50,365 nt of DNA, taken from an uncultured Oscillospiraceae bacterium. Lineage in GTDB: Bacteria; Bacillota; Clostridia; Oscillospirales; Oscillospiraceae. The stretch is from contig CAJUKT010000094.1 of assembly GCA_910587255.1 (NCBI GenBank), forward strand, positions 1-50,365. Direction: 5' to 3'. Shown in pieces: positions 41,850 through 49,918 of the stretch (the stretch's first letter is position 1; each line of letters starts with the position of its first letter). The notes under the pieces are model-generated. The model saw only the letters and a program-made list of their open reading frames with translations, ran no database searches and was not told the origin of the DNA. Position numbers and translations under genes: made by a program.

Positions 41850-42385
41850 TGCTGCTGCCCCCCCTCATCATCGGTAAGCAGTACGCCCAGCAACCCGTTA
41901 TACACCCGGTCCGGGTGTGTGAGGAAGCTGTCGGCGATGCGCTGGGCGTCCTCCCTGGTGGGAGAGAGCAGCGTGAGGGAGAACAGGCTCCCCTGATCGT
42001 CATCCATAGACAGGCACACGTCACAGCCCTGGGGAGTGTCCTCCACCCGGGCACGGACCTGGGCCTTGCGTTTGAGCGCCTGGTTCAAGGGGGCCAGCCG
42101 CCGGTCGCACCGCTGGCGGACAACAGGGGAAAGGCTGCTTTCCCCCGCAGCGCAGGCCCGGCGGCCCTTATCCGTAACGGAATAGGAATCTCCCTGCTGG
42201 TCCAGGTGTCCGCTCTGCGTCAGCTCCGCCGCCGCCTCGGCAAACTGGAAGTAGTCCACCCCGCTGTCGCACATGGAAAGGTCGGTGAGGGTGGCGAAAT
42301 CAATGGGGGCGGCCACACGGTCCATAATATAAAGGATCAGAAGCTTGATATCCAGCTTGTCGTGGATAAATCCAAACCTAGCCAT
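41846..42385 (-). CDS. DUF4364 winged-helix protein
   Basis: 179 residues from the ATG at 42385, which has GGAGGGATCTCT upstream. The N-terminal winged-helix part (FIHDKLDIKLLILYIMDRV, DYFQFAEAAAELTQSGHLDQQ, YSVTDKGRRA) is typical of DUF4364 proteins of Clostridia. The rest is a small alpha/beta domain. It is probably a DNA-binding regulator, and it is cotranscribed with the CmpB-like membrane protein. Confidence 0.8.
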   Translation of the reverse strand: MARFGFIHDKLDIKLLILYIMDRVAAPIDFATLTDLSMCDSGVDYFQFAEAAAELTQSGHLDQQGDSYSVTDKGRRACAAGESSLSPVVRQRCDRRLAPLNQALKRKAQVRARVEDTPQGCDVCLSMDDDQGSLFSLTLLSPTREDAQRIADSFLTHPDRVYNGLLGVLLTDDEGGQQQ

Positions 42386-42466
42386 AGAGATCCCTCCTTC
42401 TGCCGTCCGGCATGTCAACTCATTATAGCGGATTCCGGCTGGGATGGCAAGAGGGGATTTGACAGC

Positions 42467-43024
42467 TCAGCTCCGGGTGACTAGGGCCTGATAGAGCTGA
42501 ACCATATAGGCCCAGGTGGAACGGTCTAAAATGCCGGTGACAGGCAGGCCGGCCAGGCGCTGTACCTCCTGCAAATTTTTATAGGTCTCGCCGTCGTTAC
42601 AGCAATTCATTTGGCAGGGCCTGAAATTGCTCATCACCTTGGTGAGGGAGCCGAACATGGCCTGGACGATGCGCAGAACCTCGCACTCCTGGCCCTCCAC
42701 GGCGGTATAGGTGCCGCAGGGCAGCACGTTGAGGGCGGGAGGGAAGCCGTACATCAGCTCCACATGCACATAGGCGTCTCGGATGGCGTTCCAGGTGGTC
42801 AGATCCACCACGCCAGTGACGGGGAGATGATTCTCCCGCTGAAACACCATGACGGCCTCCAGGGTGCGCTCGCCGAATATGCCGTCCACCGCGAGACGGG
42901 TGAGCACATCGTTGTGGATGGCCAGTTGGTTGAGCATGTATTGAAGGGAGCGGATGGGTTGGCCGCTGTGCCCGGCATCGGAGGGCTCAGGCGGGGTGAT
43001 GGGTGCGGATGCGTTGGTATTCAT
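42467..43024 (-). CDS. Protein with two peptidoglycan-binding domains
   Basis: 185 residues. A PG_binding_1 domain is at about 23-85 (RSLQYMLNQLAIHND, AVDGIFGERTLEAVMVFQ), and a second, diverged one at about 112-180 (LPVTGILDRSTWAYMVQLYQ). There is no signal peptide, as in several spore-associated PG-binding proteins. It is the third gene of a three-gene operon, with the SpoIID-like protein 17 bases upstream. Confidence 0.85.
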   Translation of the reverse strand: MNTNASAPITPPEPSDAGHSGQPIRSLQYMLNQLAIHNDVLTRLAVDGIFGERTLEAVMVFQRENHLPVTGVVDLTTWNAIRDAYVHVELMYGFPPALNVLPCGTYTAVEGQECEVLRIVQAMFGSLTKVMSNFRPCQMNCCNDGETYKNLQEVQRLAGLPVTGILDRSTWAYMVQLYQALVTRS

Positions 43025-43041
43025 AGCAGTTTCCCTTCCTT

Positions 43042-44226
43042 TCAGGCGTCCTCGCGTCCATAGCTGAGGTCGTAGCCGGGGAACTGACCCGACATGACCC
43101 TCTGCTCAATCTGCTGGGGAGTGGTGGGCAGTCCGGCTCCGGCCAATGCGGTACGGGCGATGCCCAGGTATTCATCGTAGATGCCCTGCCAGGTGGCTTG
43201 ATCCACCACGCCGGTGACGGGCAGGCCCAGGCGGCCCTGGATGGCGTTGACAGCCTGGGTGGTCTTGGGGCCGAAGATCCCATCGATGGCCAGCACAGGC
43301 ACGGCGGGGGAAAACTGGCCGATGATGGAGATGAAATATTGCAGGGCGGATACGGCCACCCCGGTGCTCCCCTCCCGGAGGGTGACGCCGGGGGCGGGCC
43401 CCTGAACCTGGGTGAAGGGCTGGCCCTCACTGACCAGCTCCGACAGCCGGGTGACTGCGCCGTAGAGGGACACCAGCTTATACCAGGTGCCCTGGCCCAC
43501 AATGCCGTCGGGGGTGAGGTTGAAGATGCGCTGGAACGCTTTGACCGACTCCTCGGTTCTGCTGCCGAATATGCCGTCCACCGGGCTGACGCGGGGAATT
43601 GCAGGGTAGTTGCGGGAGATTCGGTTGAGCATGACTTGGAGGACCGTGACGTAGTTGCCGGAAGAGCCGGTTTGAAGGGGATAACCGGGATAGGAATAGG
43701 CGATGTCCCGGATCGGGGCATTGGATACCAGCTCAATGTTATCTCCATAATAATGGCGCAGAATATCCATAGTGCTCATGCCCTGCCGGGCCAGCGCCTC
43801 GCTGCCCCACTGGGAGAGGCCGTCGCAGGTGACGGTGGTGCCATTGCAGAACTTGGCGGCAAGGGGCTCCACAAAGCCTTTGCGGCGGATGTAGGTGGTG
43901 AACAGGTCATCCACTAAATTATCCACGTTTTCAAAGGTGCTGCGGCCCTTGATAAACTTCTGGTCGTTCATAGTGGAAGCGGTGATATCAAAGTCATAAC
44001 CGCGGCTGGGGTAGTATTCGGTATATACCCGGTTGAGGGCGAAGGAGATTTGAGCCAGGATATTGGCCCGGAGGGCAGCCTCCGGCCATGTGGGGTATAT
44101 CTCGCTGGAGGCCACGTTTTTGATGTAGTCGGGGAAGGAAACCGTCACATTCTCCGCCCACTGGCTGGCCGGGCCGGTGTGGACGGTGATGGTCTGGGGT
44201 ATGTAGGGCGTGACTGTAACAGGCAT
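43042..44226 (-). CDS. SpoIID-like domain plus two peptidoglycan-binding domains
   Basis: 394 residues. The N-terminal ~165 residues have features of the SpoIID/LytB family (PTWPEAALRANILAQISFALNR, CDGLSQWGSEALARQGM, ILRHYYGDNIELV). Two PG_binding_1 domains follow, at about 185-252 and 285-350, each with DGIFG(S/P)(R/K)T and GxVxxxTW. AAGGAGG precedes the ATG. There is no signal peptide. A peptidoglycan-interacting role in cortex or wall remodelling is likely; catalytic activity is unproven. Confidence 0.82.
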   Translation of the reverse strand: MPVTVTPYIPQTITVHTGPASQWAENVTVSFPDYIKNVASSEIYPTWPEAALRANILAQISFALNRVYTEYYPSRGYDFDITASTMNDQKFIKGRSTFENVDNLVDDLFTTYIRRKGFVEPLAAKFCNGTTVTCDGLSQWGSEALARQGMSTMDILRHYYGDNIELVSNAPIRDIAYSYPGYPLQTGSSGNYVTVLQVMLNRISRNYPAIPRVSPVDGIFGSRTEESVKAFQRIFNLTPDGIVGQGTWYKLVSLYGAVTRLSELVSEGQPFTQVQGPAPGVTLREGSTGVAVSALQYFISIIGQFSPAVPVLAIDGIFGPKTTQAVNAIQGRLGLPVTGVVDQATWQGIYDEYLGIARTALAGAGLPTTPQQIEQRVMSGQFPGYDLSYGREDA

Positions 44227-44256
44227 AGAAACCTCCTTACTTGATGCTGGGGCGGC

Positions 44257-44646
44257 TCACAGCGGCTGGGGGGTGACCACCACCGGCTCGGCGGTGATAT
44301 CGTTTCCAGCGGGCTGGGGGAGAGGGACCAGGGGGACGTTCTGCACCGTCTCCACGCCGGGGAATACTTGGAGCTTCTCAAAGGTGGCCAGGTAGTACTC
44401 CGGGTGCTCCACCACCAGAGAGTAGTCGGAGAAGGGGACGGACTGCCCTGGGCCTTCGCTCAGAGCCTTATCAGGGGCCTCCAGCTGAAAGGGCTGGGTG
44501 CCGCCGCTTTCGTCGGTGGTCTGGATGGAAAATACCTTGCGGCGGCCGTCTTCGCTGGGACTGGAGATGATGACGGTGGCGCCGGAGACGGGCAGCTGGG
44601 CCTGTGAGGTAAAAACACGCACAACAAGGGAGCCGGTTTGAGGCAT
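44257..44646 (-). CDS. Small beta-sandwich (carboxypeptidase regulatory-like) protein
   Basis: 129 residues. The core GSLVVRVFTSQAQLPVSGATVIIS and the later YSLVVEHPEYYLATFEKLQVFPGVETVQNVPLVPL look like a carboxypeptidase-regulatory or transthyretin-like beta sandwich. It is the first gene of the peptidoglycan-binding operon, with AAGGAGGAG upstream. There is no signal peptide. Such small proteins commonly accompany the SpoIID-PG-binding protein. Confidence 0.7.
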   Translation of the reverse strand: MPQTGSLVVRVFTSQAQLPVSGATVIISSPSEDGRRKVFSIQTTDESGGTQPFQLEAPDKALSEGPGQSVPFSDYSLVVEHPEYYLATFEKLQVFPGVETVQNVPLVPLPQPAGNDITAEPVVVTPQPL

Positions 44647-44675
44647 GGACTACTCCTCCTTATCAGAATGTAATC

Positions 44676-44703
44676 CATAATATGCGGCAGGTGAAAAATT
44701 GTG
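44676..44703 (-). promoter_or_regulatory. Possible sporulation-type (sigma-K-like) promoter
   Basis: On the minus strand CATATTATG (44676-44684) lies 16 bp from an AC dinucleotide (44701-44703, CAC). This resembles the sigma-K pattern (AC, 16-17 bp, CATAnnnTA), about 30 bases before the first gene of the peptidoglycan-binding operon. No vegetative promoter is evident. The match is short and may be chance. Confidence 0.3.
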
Positions 44704-44721
44704 AATCCGGGCCTTAGCGGT

Positions 44722-44750
44722 TTGACAAGCAGATGGATTTGAGGTAGAAT
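44722..44750 (+). promoter_or_regulatory. Sigma-A promoter of rex
   Basis: Perfect TTGACA, 17-bp spacer, TAGAAT, 35 bases before the rex start. Confidence 0.82.
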
Positions 44751-44785
44751 GAAAGCGAAATTTTTGAGCAAGGAACGGGTTGCGC

Positions 44786-45424
44786 ATGAAAAAAGATAAA
44801 ATATCTTCCGCGGTGATCCGACGGCTGCCGCGGTATTACCGGCATTTGGATGATTTATACCGATGTGGGACGGTGCGGATCTCCTCCAGCTCCCTGGCAA
44901 AATCCATGGGCCTGACCGCATCCCAGATCCGTCAGGATCTGTCCTGCTTCGGCGGCTTCGGCCAGCAGGGATACGGCTACAATGTGGAACGGCTGCGCTG
45001 CGAGGTGGCGGATATTCTGGGCATGAATCGGAATCATACGGTTGCCATCCTGGGTGCGGGCAACCTGGGACGGGCGCTGATGGAGAATTTTCCCTTTGCG
45101 GACAACGGTTTTCGCCTGGCGGCTGCCTTTGACGTAGACCCGGAGCTGGTGGGCAGGCAGCTGAGCGGGACGCCGGTGTACCATGTGGACTCGCTGGAGG
45201 ACTATTTGAGGGATCATCAGGTGAGCGTATGCGTGCTTACGGTGCCGGCGGGGGTGGCGGAGACCACAGCCCGGCGGGTGGCGGCCTGCGGTGTGACAGG
45301 GATTTGGAACTTTACCAACGTGGAACTGCCTCAGCAGGATATGCCCGGCACACGGGTGGAAAATGTGCATTTTGCGGACAGTCTGCTGACCTTGAGCTAT
45401 ATGATTTCCGAGGAGGCGCCATGA
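44786..45424 (+). CDS. rex: Redox-sensing repressor Rex
   Basis: 212 residues. An N-terminal winged helix (AVIRRLPRYYRHLDDLYRCG, SSLAKSMGLTASQIRQDLS) precedes a Rossmann domain (VAILGAGNLGRALM, AAFDVDPELVG) and the dimerising end (VPAGVAETTARRVAACGV, GIWNFTNVEL). Rex senses the NADH/NAD ratio and represses fermentation and respiration genes. The ATG at 44786 matches the usual Rex N-terminus; an in-frame TTG lies 6 bases upstream. It overlaps the SLH gene by ATGA. No clear Rex operator was found here. Confidence 0.93.
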   Translation: MKKDKISSAVIRRLPRYYRHLDDLYRCGTVRISSSSLAKSMGLTASQIRQDLSCFGGFGQQGYGYNVERLRCEVADILGMNRNHTVAILGAGNLGRALMENFPFADNGFRLAAAFDVDPELVGRQLSGTPVYHVDSLEDYLRDHQVSVCVLTVPAGVAETTARRVAACGVTGIWNFTNVELPQQDMPGTRVENVHFADSLLTLSYMISEEAP

Positions 45425-46467
45425 AAAAGAGAATTCTGGCCGGGGTGCTGGGGCTGACCCTGCTGGCGGGAATCGTGACGCTGGCGGGAGCCGCCAGCCA
45501 GGATCGGGCGCTGGTATCGCTGAGCTACCTCAACGGTGCGTTTTGGAGTGATTTGAAGGCCGTGGTGAAGCAGGAGGTAGACCGCGATACCTCTGCCATT
45601 TACAGCGCGGCGGCAGGACAGGTTGGACAGGGAGGCGGTACGGCCGGGTCCTTTACCCCGCAGAGCGGGGTAAATGGGGATGTGGTGACTGGAGGCATCG
45701 GATGCGGGCTGGTTTGGACCCAGGGCAGCGCGTTGCTGCGCAGCGGGGCACTGGTGGACGCCACCGCTGGGACGGAGGTAGCCGCGAGCGGTGCATTGAC
45801 CATTGGGCATCGTTATTTAGCCGGGACGGATGTGACGCTGGTGGTTTCCTCCAATGCTGCCCAGTGGATGGCGGAGGGCAGGTGGACGGTGACGGCAGGG
45901 GAGCCCCTTCCGGTACAGCTGCCTTTCATTGATGTGTCCAGAAGCGCATGGTACTATGAGGACGTATCCTATGTGTACCAGCGGGAGCTATTTAATGGCA
46001 GCAGCCCAACTCAGTTTGCGCCTGAGGACAAAATGCAGCGGTGCATGATGACCACCGTTCTGCACCGCTTAGCAGGGAAGCCGGCTGGGGAGTATTCCGC
46101 TGTGTTCCGGGATATCCCGGATGGGCAGTGGTATACCGAGGGTACGGTATGGGCAGGCCGGACCGGGGTGGTTTCCGGGGTAGGGGACGAGCTGTTCGAC
46201 CCCTTCTCCAACGTAACCCGGCAGCAGATTGCGGTGATTCTATATAACTATGTGGTTCGAATGGGATATGATGTGAGTGTGTCTGCTGAGCTGTCCCAAT
46301 TTTCAGATGTGGGAGCGGTGGCTTCTTGGGGACGTAGCGCTATTTCATGGGCTGTAGGGGCAGAAATCATTAACGGCAGAGATGGGGCGCTGGCTCCCGA
46401 TAGCGACGCCACCCGGGCCGAGGTGGCCGCTATGCTTCATCGCTTTACAATTTGGACGGGAAAATAA
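45421..46467 (+). CDS. Secreted SLH-domain protein
   Basis: 348 residues. A signal peptide (MKKRILAGVLGLTLLAGIVTLAGAA) is followed by a ~150-residue region with no match and then three S-layer homology repeats. These are FIDVSRSAWYYEDVSYVYQR, FRDIPDGQWYTEGTVWAGR...FSNVTRQQIAVILYNY and FSDVGAVASWGRSAISWAV...DATRAEVAAMLHRF. It would be exported and anchored to the secondary wall polymer. It overlaps rex by four bases and may be coexpressed. A strong terminator follows. Confidence 0.9.
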   Translation: MKKRILAGVLGLTLLAGIVTLAGAASQDRALVSLSYLNGAFWSDLKAVVKQEVDRDTSAIYSAAAGQVGQGGGTAGSFTPQSGVNGDVVTGGIGCGLVWTQGSALLRSGALVDATAGTEVAASGALTIGHRYLAGTDVTLVVSSNAAQWMAEGRWTVTAGEPLPVQLPFIDVSRSAWYYEDVSYVYQRELFNGSSPTQFAPEDKMQRCMMTTVLHRLAGKPAGEYSAVFRDIPDGQWYTEGTVWAGRTGVVSGVGDELFDPFSNVTRQQIAVILYNYVVRMGYDVSVSAELSQFSDVGAVASWGRSAISWAVGAEIINGRDGALAPDSDATRAEVAAMLHRFTIWTGK

Positions 46468-46468
46468 T

Positions 46469-46507
46469 AAAAACGGGACAGAATACGGCGTATTCTGTCC
46501 CGTTTTT
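46469..46507 (+). terminator. Terminator of the rex-SLH operon
   Basis: Near-perfect 39-base palindrome (AAAAACGGGACAGAATACG / CGTATTCTGTCCCGTTTTT) ending in five T. Confidence 0.93.
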
Positions 46508-46545
46508 GGTGTCTAGAAAAAATTCGAAAAAATTTAAAAAAAAGC

Positions 46546-46574
46546 TTGCATTTTCCGAAGCAATGTGTTATTAT
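46546..46574 (+). promoter_or_regulatory. Sigma-A promoter of the tRNA gene
   Basis: TTGCAT, 17-bp spacer, TATTAT, ending 22 bases before the tRNA. Confidence 0.75.
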
Positions 46575-46596
46575 GACTAAGCTGTGAAGAACAGAT

Positions 46597-46673
46597 GCGG
46601 CTGTAGCTCAGCTGGATAGAGTGTTTGGCTACGAACCAAAAGGTCGGGGGTTCGAGTCCCTCCAGCCGTACCA
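46597..46673 (+). tRNA. tRNA-Arg (anticodon ACG)
   Basis: A 77-base cloverleaf: acceptor GCGGCTG / CAGCCGT (one G-U pair), D-arm GCTCAGCTGGATAGAGT, anticodon stem TTTGG / CCAAA with loop CTACGAA (anticodon ACG at 46631-46633), and T-arm GGGGGTTCGAGTCCC. The 3' CCA is encoded. It reads CGN arginine codons after inosine editing. AT-rich accessory DNA begins directly downstream, as at tRNA integration sites. Confidence 0.96.
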
Positions 46674-46680
46674 AATTAGA

Positions 46681-46725
46681 CAAAACCCGAGTATAGCATG
46701 ACTATACTTGGGTTTTGCTATTTTT
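46681..46725 (+). terminator. Terminator after the tRNA gene
   Basis: A 16-bp stem (CAAAACCCGAGTATAG / CTATACTTGGGTTTTG, one G-U pair), loop CATGA, then CTATTTTT. Confidence 0.85.
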
Positions 46726-46800
46726 CCAGCAAAATATACAAGGCAGTTGCCAAGCTGTTGTTCAAAATGACTGAAAACAATAAATTATCTGTGTCATGTT

Positions 46801-46837
46801 CCTATGTTTTATCTCCTGTTCGGAGAAAAGACATAGG
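46801..46837 (+). promoter_or_regulatory. Leader hairpin before the recombinase fragment
   Basis: CCTATGT...TCTCC and GGAGA...ACATAGG pair over about 15 bp with a five-base loop, followed by AAATTTTATTTTT. It has the look of a terminator and lies 27 bases before the next ATG. Confidence 0.55.
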
Positions 46838-46864
46838 AAATTTTATTTTTAAGGAGAATGAAAC

Positions 46865-47218
46865 ATGAGAATTCCATATGGTTTTAAGCTGACTTCCATC
46901 GGTACTCTTGAGATCAACGAAAACGAAGCTGAAACTGTCTGCATGATTTTTGACTACTACCTTGCCGGGGCCAGTTTAGGCAAGGTAGTGGATATGCTTT
47001 TCAAAAAGCAAATTCTCTCCCCAACGGGAAAAGCAAAGTGGACTCGTGCGGCGGTCGACCATCTTCTTTCCAATTCGAAATATATTGCTATCATTGGCTT
47101 TGAATCTTTCACAGATGTGCAGTTTGAAAAATCTTCCCAATGCAATATTGACTACGACAAGGCAGGCTCGCCCCGCAGATCAACCCGCTATGTTTCGCCT
47201 TCCATGCTTCAAATATAA
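46865..47218 (+). pseudogene. Truncated serine recombinase (Recombinase-domain fragment)
   Basis: 117 residues. RIPYGFKLTSIGTLEINENEAETVCMIFDYY, ASLGKVVDMLFKKQILSPTG and AAVDHLLSNSKYIAIIG match the central Recombinase domain of large serine integrases. The N-terminal resolvase catalytic domain is missing. The frame ends (STRYVSPSMLQI) just where full-length proteins continue into the zinc ribbon. It has AAGGAG before its ATG, so it may still be translated. It is a probable remnant of the enzyme that brought the island to the tRNA gene. Confidence 0.75.
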
Positions 47219-47273
47219 TTTCTATTTCCAATTTCCTAAATATCTGTTACAATAGCCTCAAGAGGTGAGGCGT

Positions 47274-47906
47274 ATGGCAGAGAAAAAGAAGCTCAACCCT
47301 GTGGATTTAGTTGGGATCGGTAATCTGCTGGAATACCTCGTAGCAACAGATAATATTACGTGCGAGGAACGAGACAGGATCATGCTGCGAATTGCAAGGA
47401 AAAACAACCTTGCTGGGTATATGCTTTCTGACTTCGCCGGTTATAGCCGAAGTAAAGACGACGTGCTGAAGCGTACCACACACAGAAAAATGTCTGTGCA
47501 ACAGAGCAAGGAGCAGGATGAAAGTTATATTTCGCTGACAGAAATTGCCCAAGCACATAGTGAAGATGCGTCGGGATATGTGATCCAAAGCTGGCTGTGA
47601 AGCCGAAACACTTTGGCATTTTTGAATTTATGGGAGAAGGAACACAACCCTGATTATAGTGAAGCTGGTTACATAGAACTGCTGGAGAAAAAGAAAGCGG
47701 CTTCATTTACATTGACACCCAAACTCTGGATTAATCGGACAAAAGCAATTGGTATCGTCTCTAAACAGGGGAAATTCGGTGGAACCTTTGCCCATCCCAT
47801 GATTGCCTGCGAGTTTGCTTCTTGGGTTGCGCCGGAGTTTAAGATGCTGCTGCTGAAACTGTCATTGGATAGAGGGAAGGTGAAGCAAAATGACGCCAAT
47901 AAATAA
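47274..47906 (+). pseudogene. KilA-N domain gene interrupted by an in-frame TGA
   Basis: The frame from the ATG at 47274 (AGAGGTGAGG upstream) reads to a TGA at 47598-47600 and continues in the same frame to 47906. The joined product is about 210 residues: a helical N-terminus (NLLEYLVATDNITCEERDRI), then a KilA-N domain split at its middle (YISLTEIAQAHSEDASG...IQSWL, stop, SRNTLAFLNLWEKEHNPDY, IGIVSKQGKFGGTFAHPMIACEFASWVAPEFK). KilA-N domains bind DNA and are common in phages and defence loci. The TGA replaces a residue in the normal core, so the gene is likely inactive. Its end overlaps the next gene and carries that gene's ribosome site. Confidence 0.8.
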
Positions 47907-48834
47907 TCAGATTTCCTTCCTACCATATGATGATTACGCACAAAGCGCAAATACACTTTTTCATTTTATGAAAGAACCAGAATACCTAAATGCCATTCTT
48001 CGCCGAAGATCCATTGCCCCGCGTTACTGCATTGAGACTATTGACTACTTAAATATTCACAGAGGCCCACGTGCATTTAACGAAGTTGCTATTTTGCAAA
48101 AGTGCTTTTGTGATATACCTTTCCATAAACTTGCAGACACTTTTTCTGTGAATGGTGTTGGAGAAGTCTATGACTCGTTAAGTAAAGATGAACAAGCAGA
48201 GCTTGAGAAAAACAACACTCATTTTGCTTATTATGGGGAATATGCAATAGCTTTTTCAAAAAGCTGGGGGGAAAGGAAAAACCTTCAACCGGTTCATTAC
48301 CTTAACAAGGATTCACAATATGCCAAGGATTTCTCGGCGGTATTTGAGCGTGTCTTCCAAGATGATAATATCCCAGATGAGTATGCTCAGGATGTAATCA
48401 ATCGTTTGGCATATATCAAACCATTGCGGGGAATCATGCAAAGAAAAATAACACTTCATAGCAATTCAGACCCTGTCGCGGTCAATATATATAAAAACTT
48501 TCATGATGAACGGGAATGGAGATATGTCCCAAGTGCTGATATTCTATCTTCATTAAAGACAGAATGCGTAATAGCAAATCCCTACATAATGCCCTTTGCT
48601 AACGAAATCAGTGACGGATTAGAGAACGAGCGTTACAGAGAACTCTGGCTGGATTTTGCATATGATGATATACGATATATCATTGTTCCTGATATCCTTG
48701 CTCGAATCGATATCATCAAGACAATAACAGAGCTGCCAAACAGTTGTTTTGAAGATCAAAATGATATTCCCGTGCAAAAGAGCGTTCTAATCAGTAAGAT
48801 TTTAGTGCTGGCTGAAATCAGGAAGGACTGGTAG
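47890..48834 (+). CDS. AbiGi-like abortive-infection protein (predicted antitoxin)
   Basis: 314 residues. The region NTLFHFMKEPEYLNAILRRR, PRYCIE, AILQKCFCDIPFHK (C72, C74) and HFAYYGEYAIAFSKSWGERK, LQPVHYL matches the pattern of AbiGi proteins, the first component of the AbiG phage-exclusion system. In known AbiG pairs it acts as the antitoxin. The ribosome site GGAAGGTGAAGC is in the end of the broken KilA-N gene. It is followed after one base by the AbiGii-like gene. It is AT-rich compared with the core. Assignment is by memory of the family pattern. Confidence 0.65.
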   Translation: MTPINNQISFLPYDDYAQSANTLFHFMKEPEYLNAILRRRSIAPRYCIETIDYLNIHRGPRAFNEVAILQKCFCDIPFHKLADTFSVNGVGEVYDSLSKDEQAELEKNNTHFAYYGEYAIAFSKSWGERKNLQPVHYLNKDSQYAKDFSAVFERVFQDDNIPDEYAQDVINRLAYIKPLRGIMQRKITLHSNSDPVAVNIYKNFHDEREWRYVPSADILSSLKTECVIANPYIMPFANEISDGLENERYRELWLDFAYDDIRYIIVPDILARIDIIKTITELPNSCFEDQNDIPVQKSVLISKILVLAEIRKDW

Positions 48835-48835
48835 T

Positions 48836-49918
48836 ATGCCAAACAAAATTAAAGACATTTTTTCTGATGATATGTTTGATATGGGGTGCAATATACAGTT
48901 TAGAGATCATGAGGCATGCAAGAAGTTTCTGGAAGCTTTGGAAATTGTGCATACCGAGGGACGCACCGTTCCTGTAGAAGGTGTCGTTGCAATCTCTACA
49001 AAAGTTAGTCACGAGGGGACAACGTTTCCGTTAGGCGATCATGGCAGTATATCAAGACTTGTTGTCGGTCCCGCAGTAGAACCAGTCTCTATTCCTCTCA
49101 ATATCGGAGGCACCGAAAAGGCAATCACACTTTGGCGCAGTGAAATAAAAGACAAGGTAATTTTACGAAACGATCCCGATTCCATAGTTTCTTTTTGCTT
49201 TACCTTCTTACTTTCTGAGCATAAGCTCACCATCAACTACACGGTACAATTTGAGAAAGCAAAAAACATTAAAGACGTTGCTGACAGCTTTGGCTTTGCT
49301 GCAGCACTTCTCGCATACTTTTATAATGGTAAAGATGAAAAACCATCCGAGAAAGATGTAGTCTCCGTATCCAATATAAAAAAATACTTTCGCCATTATG
49401 AAGCCTTTTTTCAACGATTACAAATGGTAGAGAATGAACTCGACCTTTCGGTTTCGCCAAGTCTGCTGAAAAAGTTGTCTCGTGAAGAACAGCAAGATGT
49501 TGATGAACTATATTTGCTTCTCTGCAAAAAACGAGTTTTGCGTTTAAATGCTCAGTTGACCGCTACTGATTCAACGACCATGGACATGGACCATAGCAAT
49601 AGCATACCCAATATAGGTAGCAACATTTCATTAACCTTTTTAAGTACTATAGAGTTCAATTTTTTGGATCAAACAGTTCTATTACATACTGCCAATCTGA
49701 TGGTAAACGCGCTTGTAAAAGATATTCAAAAAAATGATAATGGAACAGTAAAAATCCTTTACGGGGATACTGATAGTAGGCCTATGTATATAGCCTTTTC
49801 TGCATTTAGGACAATAGAAGAAGCAGAGCAGGAAATGAATAATATAATGGCACATAATGAGGTTTACGAAAATGCTCTGATCAGCAACGTATATATTAAG
49901 GAATTCTATTCTGATTAA
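48836..49918 (+). CDS. AbiGii-like abortive-infection protein (predicted toxin)
   Basis: 360 residues, directly after the AbiGi-like gene (one base apart; GGAAGG upstream). It is predominantly beta-strand in the first ~220 residues (VPVEGVVAISTKVSHEG, ITLWRSEIKDKVILRND, HKLTINYTVQFEKAKN) and mixed afterwards. No enzyme motif is obvious. Its size and position fit AbiGii, the proposed toxin of AbiG. Sequence similarity alone is weaker than for the first gene, so the call leans on the pairing. It could also be a phage-tail-like or unknown defence protein. Confidence 0.55.
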   Translation: MPNKIKDIFSDDMFDMGCNIQFRDHEACKKFLEALEIVHTEGRTVPVEGVVAISTKVSHEGTTFPLGDHGSISRLVVGPAVEPVSIPLNIGGTEKAITLWRSEIKDKVILRNDPDSIVSFCFTFLLSEHKLTINYTVQFEKAKNIKDVADSFGFAAALLAYFYNGKDEKPSEKDVVSVSNIKKYFRHYEAFFQRLQMVENELDLSVSPSLLKKLSREEQQDVDELYLLLCKKRVLRLNAQLTATDSTTMDMDHSNSIPNIGSNISLTFLSTIEFNFLDQTVLLHTANLMVNALVKDIQKNDNGTVKILYGDTDSRPMYIAFSAFRTIEEAEQEMNNIMAHNEVYENALISNVYIKEFYSD

